A stretch of DNA of 64,000 bases from Bog-473 sp036268485 (GTDB lineage: Bacteria; Actinomycetota; Acidimicrobiia; Acidimicrobiales; RAAP-2), in contig DATAUC010000043.1 in the NCBI GenBank assembly GCA_036268485.1, positions 1 to 64,000 of the forward strand. Reading direction: 5' to 3'. The translations under genes and the position numbers were made by a program. The notes under the pieces were generated by a model, which saw only the letters and a program-made list of their open reading frames with translations, was not told the DNA's origin and did not search any database. Shown here piece after piece: positions 58,345-64,000 of this stretch (its first letter is position 1; each line of letters opens with the position of its first letter).

Positions 58345-60792
58345 ATGGCTGACGCCATTTCCGTATCGGGTCCAATTTCGGGCACCGATCGTACGCTGAC
58401 GTTCGAGAGCGGAAAGTTGGCCCAACTGGCCGACGGCGCCGTACTCGCCCGCATCGGCGACACCGTCCTGCTGGCCACGGCCACCGCAGCACGATCCGTC
58501 CGGGAGGGAACCGATTTCTTCCCTCTCACCGTTGACATCGAAGAGCGGACCTACGCCGCCGGCAAGATCCCCGGCTCGTTCTTCCGCCGGGAGGGCAAGA
58601 GCTCGGACCAGGCCATCCTGACCTGCCGTCTCATCGACCGTCCCTTGCGCCCGTCCTTCCCCGACGGCTTCCGCAACGAGGTCCACGTGGTGGGCACCAT
58701 CTTCGGGGCCGACCAGATCAACCCGCACGACGTCCTGGCCATCAACGCCTCGTCGGCTGCGCTCATGCTCTCGGGCATCCCCTTCGACGGCCCCATCGGC
58801 GCCGTCCGGGTGGCATACACGGTCGACGGCACCTGGATCCCCCACCCCACCTTCGAAGAGGGCGACGCCGCCACCTTCGAGCTGGTCGTGGCCGGCCGGG
58901 CGCTTGACGAGACCAGCACCACCGACATCGCCATCATGATGGTCGAAGCCGGCGGGACCGAGAAGTCCTGGGACTACTACGCCGACGGCGCCCCCAAGGT
59001 CACTGAAGAGGTGCTGGCCGAGGGACTCGAAGCGGCCAAGACCTGGATCCGCGAATCCATCAACCTCCAGCGCGAGCTGGTCGCCGCCGTCGTAGCGGCC
59101 CACGGTCCCATTGAGACCATCGCCTTCACCACCTTCTCGGACTACCAAGAAGACGTGTGGGCCCGGGTCGAAGCGGTCGGTACCGACCTCATCGGCAAGG
59201 CCAACATCGTCACCGCCAAGGCCGAGCGCAACGAAGCGCTGGCCGAGGCCGGCAAGGAGATCCAGAGCACACTGGCCGAGGAGTTCGAAGGTCGCACCGG
59301 CGAGATCAAGGGCGCCATCCGTTCGCTGACCAAGAAGCTGGTGCGCAAGCGCATCGTCGACGAAGGTCTCCGTATGGACGGCCGGGGCACGGCGGACATC
59401 CGCCCGCTCTCAGCCGAGATCGACCTGTTCCCGACGGCCCACGGCTCGGCGCTCTTCCAGCGTGGCGAGACCCAGGTGCTCAATGTCACGACGCTGGGCA
59501 TGCCCCGCATGAACCAGCTGCTCGACACCATCACCCCGGTCGATTCCAAGCGCTACATGCACCACTACAACTTCCCGCCCTTCTCGACGGGTGAGACCGG
59601 CTTCATGCGCGGTCCCAAGCGTCGTGAGATCGGCCACGGCCTGTTGGCCGAGCGGGCCCTGCTGCCCGTGGTGCCCAGCGCCGAGGAGTTCCCCTACACC
59701 CTGCGTGTGGTCTCCGATGTGCTGGCTTCCAATGGCTCGACGTCGATGGCGTCGGTCTGCGGCTCGACCCTGTCCCTGATGGCCGCCGGCGTGCCCCTCA
59801 AGGCCGCCGTGGCCGGTATCGCCATGGGCCTGGTCTACGAGGGCGGCAACTACGTCACCCTGACCGACATCTTGGGTTCCGAAGACGCCTTCGGCGACAT
59901 GGACTTCAAGGTGGCCGGCACCGCTGACGCGGTGACCGCCCTGCAGCTCGACACCAAGATCGCCGGCCTTCCCGCCGACGTGCTGGCCAAGGCGCTGCTC
60001 CAAGCCAAGGAGGCCCGTCTGGCCATCCTTGAGGTCATGGCCGGAGCCATCTCCGAACCCCGTGACCACGTGGCCAACAGCGCCCCGAAGATCATCTCCA
60101 TGGAGATCCCGATCGACAAGATCGGCGAGGTCATCGGACCCAAGGGCAAGGTCATCAACACGTTGCAGCAGGAGACCGGTGCGGACATCGCCGTCGACGA
60201 CGACGGTATGGTCGGTACGGTCACCATCGGCGCCAAGGACGGCAATGCGGTGGAGGAAGCACGCCGCCGCATATCGCTGATCCTGGACCCGCCCACCGCC
60301 GACGTCGGCGCCGTGTACCCCGGTCGCGTCGTCAACATCACCAAGTTCGGTGCCTTCGTCAACGTGCTGCCCGGTCGTGACGGCCTGCTGCACATCTCCA
60401 AGCTCTCGAGCCTGGCCGACGGCAAGCGCATCAACAACGTGGAGGACGTGCTGACCCTCGGTCAGCCCATCGAAGTGCGCGTGGACGACATCGACCCCCA
60501 GGGCAAGGTGTCCCTCTCGCTGGCCTCGGCGCCCCCGGCGTCGGAGCAGTCGCGTGAGCCCCGCGAGGCTCGCCCGCCCCGTGAGGACCGCCCACCCCGT
60601 GATCGTGACCGTGACAGCGCCCCGGCGCAGGCCGCGCCCAGCAACGGCACGCCCTCCTTCGAGGACGCCTTCGAGGCCGAGTTGGTCTCCGAGCTCGGTG
60701 ACCTCGGTCCCGGCGCCGTTGAAGGTGAAGGCCGCAGCGGCAGCAGTGGCGGCGGCAACCGCCCGCCCCGCGGCCGCTCGCGTCGTCGTTGA
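58345..60792 (+). CDS. pnp: Polyribonucleotide nucleotidyltransferase (PNPase)
   Basis: 3'-to-5' phosphorolytic exonuclease and RNA polymerase, trimeric. The ATG at 58345 has GAGGAG 4 bases upstream and gives 815 residues; a TTG at 58333 is a less likely start. Two RNase PH domains (about 10-230 and 320-545), a KH domain (about 590-650, IGEVIGPKGKVINTL) and an S1 domain (about 660-730, GAVYPGRVVNITKFGAFVNVLPGRDGLLHISKL) are present. The last 80 residues are a low-complexity Arg/Pro/Glu tail ending RGRSRRR. The stop overlaps the M16 gene (TTGA). Confidence 0.96.
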   Translation: MADAISVSGPISGTDRTLTFESGKLAQLADGAVLARIGDTVLLATATAARSVREGTDFFPLTVDIEERTYAAGKIPGSFFRREGKSSDQAILTCRLIDRPLRPSFPDGFRNEVHVVGTIFGADQINPHDVLAINASSAALMLSGIPFDGPIGAVRVAYTVDGTWIPHPTFEEGDAATFELVVAGRALDETSTTDIAIMMVEAGGTEKSWDYYADGAPKVTEEVLAEGLEAAKTWIRESINLQRELVAAVVAAHGPIETIAFTTFSDYQEDVWARVEAVGTDLIGKANIVTAKAERNEALAEAGKEIQSTLAEEFEGRTGEIKGAIRSLTKKLVRKRIVDEGLRMDGRGTADIRPLSAEIDLFPTAHGSALFQRGETQVLNVTTLGMPRMNQLLDTITPVDSKRYMHHYNFPPFSTGETGFMRGPKRREIGHGLLAERALLPVVPSAEEFPYTLRVVSDVLASNGSTSMASVCGSTLSLMAAGVPLKAAVAGIAMGLVYEGGNYVTLTDILGSEDAFGDMDFKVAGTADAVTALQLDTKIAGLPADVLAKALLQAKEARLAILEVMAGAISEPRDHVANSAPKIISMEIPIDKIGEVIGPKGKVINTLQQETGADIAVDDDGMVGTVTIGAKDGNAVEEARRRISLILDPPTADVGAVYPGRVVNITKFGAFVNVLPGRDGLLHISKLSSLADGKRINNVEDVLTLGQPIEVRVDDIDPQGKVSLSLASAPPASEQSREPREARPPREDRPPRDRDRDSAPAQAAPSNGTPSFEDAFEAELVSELGDLGPGAVEGEGRSGSSGGGNRPPRGRSRRR

Positions 60793-62051
60793 TCCAAAGC
60801 TCCGTACTACCCAGCGGCATCCGCCTGGTCACTGAGACCATGGCGGATGTCCGCTCGGTGGCGGTGGCCTACTGGGTGGGCTCGGGTTCGCGCGATGAAT
60901 CCGACGAACTCTCCGGTGCCTCCCATTTCCTTGAGCATCTGCTCTTCAAGGGCACGGCCGGACGGTCCGCCGCGGCCATCGCCGAGCAACTCGACGAGGT
61001 CGGTGGCGACTGCAACGCCTTCACCACCAAGGAGTACACCACCTTCTACGTGCGGCTCCTGGCCGAGCATCTGCCCCTCGGCCTCGACATCCTGAGCGAG
61101 ATCATGTGGGAGCCGGCCCTTCGCCCGGCCGACGTGGATGCCGAGCGCACCGTCATCCTCGACGAAATTTTGATGCACGCCGACGAGCCGTCCGACCTGG
61201 CGGCCGAGCAGTGGCAGTCATCCGTCTTCGATGGGCACGCGCTGGGCCGCGACACGCTGGGCACGGCGAAGACCATCGACGCCCTGGAGGCGAGCGACAT
61301 CCGGGGCTTCTTCGAGCACCACTACCGGCCGGGCAACATCGTGGTCTCGGTGGCCGGCGACTGCACCCACGACGCGGTGGCCGAGGATCTGGAGCGGCGC
61401 TTCGCCGGCCAGCCCGGGGGAGTGGCGCCCACCCGCGCCGCGCCCGGCCCCGACAGCCGCCGCATCCATGTCGTGCGCCGACCGACCGAGCAGGCCCATG
61501 TGGTCTACGGCATGCGCTCGGTCTCGCGCCACGACGACAAGCGCTGGGCCCTGGCCGTGCTCAACCACGTGCTGGGCGGCGGGCTCTCGAGCCGTCTCTT
61601 CCAGAAGGTGAGGGAGGAGCGCGGCCTGGCCTATTCGATCGGGTCTGAGCGGGCGGCCTATCACGACGCCGGCTCGTTGGCCGTCTTCGTCGGTACGGCG
61701 CCCGAGCACGTCGACGAGATTCTGCGCATCGTGGCCGGCGAGCTGGAGCTGCTGGCCACCGAGGGCATCACCGAACGCGAGCTGACGGTGGCCAAGGGCA
61801 ATCTGCGGGCCGAGATGCTGCTCTCGGGTGAGGATTCGGGCGCCCGCATGAGCCGCATCGGCGCTTCCACGCTGCTGCATGGCAAGGTCACCCCGGTCGA
61901 CGAGGTGCTGGCCCGTATTGAGGCGGTGGAGCGGGACGAAGTCCTGGCCCAGGCCCAGGAACTGGTGCGGGCACCCCGGACCCTGAGTGCGGTGGGCCCC
62001 TTCGACGAGGACGCTTTCGACGAGCATCTCGGGGCGTTAAGCGGCCGGTAG
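60789..62051 (+). CDS. M16 family zinc metallopeptidase (processing peptidase-like)
   Basis: Inverzincin-type peptidase. The 420-residue protein has the inverted zinc motif HFLEH (H46, E49, H50) with a downstream Glu in the AERTVILDEILMH segment near 118-130, and a C-terminal inactive repeat domain (about 230-420). It matches the bacterial YmxG/PepR-type gene that follows pnp in many Gram-positive bacteria. The TTG start overlaps the pnp stop as TTGA. Substrates are unknown. Its TAG stop forms part of the dapB -10 hexamer. Confidence 0.92.
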   Translation: MIQSSVLPSGIRLVTETMADVRSVAVAYWVGSGSRDESDELSGASHFLEHLLFKGTAGRSAAAIAEQLDEVGGDCNAFTTKEYTTFYVRLLAEHLPLGLDILSEIMWEPALRPADVDAERTVILDEILMHADEPSDLAAEQWQSSVFDGHALGRDTLGTAKTIDALEASDIRGFFEHHYRPGNIVVSVAGDCTHDAVAEDLERRFAGQPGGVAPTRAAPGPDSRRIHVVRRPTEQAHVVYGMRSVSRHDDKRWALAVLNHVLGGGLSSRLFQKVREERGLAYSIGSERAAYHDAGSLAVFVGTAPEHVDEILRIVAGELELLATEGITERELTVAKGNLRAEMLLSGEDSGARMSRIGASTLLHGKVTPVDEVLARIEAVERDEVLAQAQELVRAPRTLSAVGPFDEDAFDEHLGALSGR

Positions 62052-62054
62052 GGT
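62049..62054 (+). promoter_or_regulatory. Candidate -10 element of dapB, overlapping the upstream stop
   Basis: TAGGGT starts with the TAG stop of the M16 gene and ends 6 bases before the dapB ATG. Confidence 0.5.
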
Positions 62055-62060
62055 TTCCCC

Positions 62061-62840
62061 ATGCGCAAGGTCGGTGTCGTGGGGGCCGGCGGCCGCATGG
62101 GCCAGGAAGTGTGTCGGGCCGTCAGCGAGGCGTCCGACCTCGAGCTGGGGGCCGCCGTCGACCCCAATCACGTCGGGGAGACCATTGAGGGCCAGACCGT
62201 GGCGGCGGGTACCGACGTGCTTAGCGCAGCCGGTGTCGACACCGTGGTCGACTTTTCGGTGGCCAACGCCGTGCGCGACAACCTGGCTTTCTACGCCGAA
62301 CAGGGACTCCATGCGGTGGTGGGCACCACCGGGCTGAGCGAGCCCGAGCTGGCCGCCGCGGCCGAGCGGTTCACCCGCTCCAATCTGGTGGTGGCGGCCA
62401 ACTTCGCCATCGGCGCCGTCCTGCTCATGCGCTTCTGCGAGCTGGCCGCGCCGCACATGGACGGGGTGGAGATCATTGAGCTGCACCACGACGCCAAGCG
62501 TGACGCCCCGTCGGGCACGGCGCTGCACACGGCCCAAGGGATTGCCGAGGCCCGCCAACAGGCCGGTGTGGGACCACTGCCGGCGGATCCCACCACCGAA
62601 TTCGTGGTGCCCGGCGCCCGCGGCGGGGAAGGTCCCGGCGGGGTACACATCCACTCCGTGCGCCTGCCCGGACTGATCGCCCACGAAGAGGTGCTCTTCG
62701 GTGCCCTGGGCCAAAGCCTGAGCATCCGCCATGACTCCTATGACCGGCGCTCATTCATGCCGGGCGTGCTGCTGGCCGTCCGGGCCGTGCCCGAGCGACC
62801 GGGACTGACCATCGGCATTGAGGCGTTGCTCGGATTGTGA
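62061..62840 (+). CDS. dapB: 4-hydroxy-tetrahydrodipicolinate reductase
   Basis: Lysine/diaminopimelate pathway reductase using NAD(P)H. The 259-residue protein has the cofactor loop GVVGAGGRMGQ (5-15), GTTGLSEPEL near 93, and the active-site motif IIELHHDAKRDAPSGTAL near 139-156 with the catalytic His and Lys. Length is normal (about 245-270). It supplies diaminopimelate for the peptidoglycan built by the MreBCD/PBP2 system. The stop overlaps the TetR gene (GTGA). Confidence 0.95.
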   Translation: MRKVGVVGAGGRMGQEVCRAVSEASDLELGAAVDPNHVGETIEGQTVAAGTDVLSAAGVDTVVDFSVANAVRDNLAFYAEQGLHAVVGTTGLSEPELAAAAERFTRSNLVVAANFAIGAVLLMRFCELAAPHMDGVEIIELHHDAKRDAPSGTALHTAQGIAEARQQAGVGPLPADPTTEFVVPGARGGEGPGGVHIHSVRLPGLIAHEEVLFGALGQSLSIRHDSYDRRSFMPGVLLAVRAVPERPGLTIGIEALLGL

Positions 62841-63394
62841 GCGACATCCGGGAGCGCCTCTTGCAGGCCACCTACGACTGCGTGGCCCGCTGGGGACTGG
62901 GCAAGACCACGGTCGAAGACGCCGCCCGCGCAGCCGGCGTGTCCCGGGCCACCGTCTACCGCTACTTCCCCGGTGGGCGCGACGAGTTGATCGGAGCCGT
63001 GGTCGGCTGGGAATTCGCCCGCTTCTTCCTACGCCTGTACGAGGAGGTGCACGACGCCGAGACCCTCGAAGAGGTCATGGAGCGCGGGTTGGTCTTCGCC
63101 CACAACGCCATCCTCGAACACGAAGTGCTCCAACGCATCCTGCAGACCGAACCGGAGATCCTCTTGCCCCGCATGACCATTGAGGCCAACGAGACACACA
63201 AGCTCGTGGCTGCCTTCCTCGAGCCCTACCTGGTGCGTCACGGCATGACCGACGGCACCGACCTGCACGCGGCGGCCGACTTCCTGGCCCGCATGGTGCT
63301 GTCCTACATCGCGTCGCCCGGGCGTTGGGATCTGAACGACCCCACCCAGGTGGCCCGTTTGGTGCGGGCCGAGCTGCTGGCCGGCATCCGATGA
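62837..63394 (+). CDS. TetR family transcriptional regulator
   Basis: Predicted repressor of 185 residues. The N-terminal helix-turn-helix is clear: RERLLQATYDCVARWGLGKTTVEDAARAAGVSRATVYRYFPGGRDEL (about 5-51). The helical C-terminal ligand domain is not similar to any I can name. GTG overlaps the dapB stop, and the stop overlaps the rhomboid ATG, so it is translated with both. Its targets are unknown; autoregulation of the shared operon is possible but would include dapB. Confidence 0.87.
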   Translation: MSDIRERLLQATYDCVARWGLGKTTVEDAARAAGVSRATVYRYFPGGRDELIGAVVGWEFARFFLRLYEEVHDAETLEEVMERGLVFAHNAILEHEVLQRILQTEPEILLPRMTIEANETHKLVAAFLEPYLVRHGMTDGTDLHAAADFLARMVLSYIASPGRWDLNDPTQVARLVRAELLAGIR

Positions 63395-64000
63395 GTACCA
63401 GCCCGACGCCGATGCAGCGCCCGGACTGCTACCGCCATGCCGGCCGCACGTCGTCGGTCGTCTGTGCCCGTTGCGACCGCCCCATCTGTACCGACTGCAT
63501 GATTCAGGCCTCGGTGGGTTGGCAGTGCCCCGAGTGCGTGCGCCAGGGGGCCAAGACGTCGCGCACCATTCGGCCCTTCGCCTCGGGATCGATGCGGGCG
63601 GCGGTGGGCACCAACCCCACGCCCCTGGTCATCGCCATCGTGATCATCAATGCCCTGGTCTTTGTGGCCAGTGGGTTCGGCAAGGTGTCGGTCATCGACC
63701 GCTTCGGCGAAGTGCCCTTCCTCATTCACGACTTCCACCAGTACTACCGGCTGTTCGATGCGATGTTCCTGCATCTGAACTTCCAGCACATCCTCTTCAA
63801 CATGATCACCCTGGTCATCATCGGGCCGGCCTGCGAAGTAATGCTGGGTCGGGTCCGCTTCGTGGCCCTCTACCTGGTCGGCGGGCTGGGCGGCGGCGTG
63901 CTGTCCTACCTGCTCGGCCCGGACAATGCGGCCGGTGTCGGGGCCTCGGGTGCCATCTTCGCCCTCATGGGGGCCTACGTGGTCCTGGCCCGCCGGCGCG
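63391..64000 (+). CDS. Rhomboid family intramembrane serine protease with N-terminal B-box zinc finger (3' truncated)
   Basis: Membrane protease cleaving within transmembrane helices. The frame is open to the window end; 203 residues are visible. A B-box-type zinc finger leads (C13, H16, C25, C28, C33, C36, C46, C49), then a first membrane segment near 72-90, the HxNxxHxxFNM-like HLNFQHILFNM near 128-138, and the catalytic serine motif GASG with S186. The catalytic histidine lies beyond the window. Rhomboids with this zinc finger are common in actinobacteria. ATG overlaps the TetR stop (ATGA). Confidence 0.9.
   Translation, partial: MSTSPTPMQRPDCYRHAGRTSSVVCARCDRPICTDCMIQASVGWQCPECVRQGAKTSRTIRPFASGSMRAAVGTNPTPLVIAIVIINALVFVASGFGKVSVIDRFGEVPFLIHDFHQYYRLFDAMFLHLNFQHILFNMITLVIIGPACEVMLGRVRFVALYLVGGLGGGVLSYLLGPDNAAGVGASGAIFALMGAYVVLARRR

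Overview
The window is high-GC, densely packed DNA from a bacterium, most likely an actinobacterium (Actinomycetota) and perhaps class Acidimicrobiia. Supporting signs are a class II DAHP synthase, an MtrA/MtrB/LpqB-like locus, an F420-type LLM oxidoreductase, many GTG and TTG starts, Thr-rich secreted tails and a protein with 42-residue WLVASDGG-type repeats. The organism assignment is inference. Both ends cut a gene: clpP lacks its 5' end and a rhomboid protease lacks its 3' end. There are 63 protein genes, no gene-free stretch over 300 bases, and I saw no rRNA, tRNA, CRISPR array or insertion sequence.

Layout: (1) 1-13.5 kb is a housekeeping run: clpP-clpX-folC-ndk, the cell-elongation genes mreB-mreC-mreD-mrdA, a radical SAM pair, RNase E/G, and ribosomal proteins L21 and L27. 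(2) 13.5-18.7 kb holds a minus-strand purine nucleoside phosphorylase/VOC pair divergent from a copper amine oxidase, a DtxR-type regulator and an MTA/SAH deaminase-like enzyme. (3) 18.7-25.4 kb is obg-proB-proA followed by a MoxR ATPase/VWA pair and a phosphatase. (4) 25.4-30.4 kb is an accessory block: SDR, an ECF sigma factor with a membrane partner, a RibD/DHFR-like reductase, a serine hydrolase and an unknown protein. (5) 30.4-40 kb has the repeat/GH25-like secreted protein overlapping the DAHP synthase, then F420 oxidoreductase-nadD-small membrane protein-rsfS, then mtrA-mtrB-lipoprotein and an oligopeptide-type binding protein. (6) 40-62.8 kb is a long supercluster: xer, rpsB-tsf-pyrH-frr-cdsA-dxr-rseP-ispG-proS, rimP-nusA-ylxR-infB-rbfA-truB-ribF-rpsO-pnp, an M16 peptidase and dapB, then tetR and rhomboid.

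Genes are coupled very tightly: about twenty junctions use 4-base ATGA/GTGA/TTGA-type overlaps. At least seventeen genes have a TANNNT hexamer ending only 6-10 bases before the start codon, the pattern expected for leaderless mRNAs. Leaders with Shine-Dalgarno sites are kept for mreB, rne, rpsB, rimP-nusA, infB, rpsO and pnp, genes often autoregulated in other bacteria. The most noteworthy observations are a ylxR gene whose only plausible start is AUA overlapping the nusA stop, an RNase E/G ribosome-binding site locked in a perfect hairpin, an archaeal/eukaryotic-type prolyl-tRNA synthetase, a 32-base divergent promoter pair, and the repeat/GH25-like protein encoded in overlap with aromatic amino acid biosynthesis.
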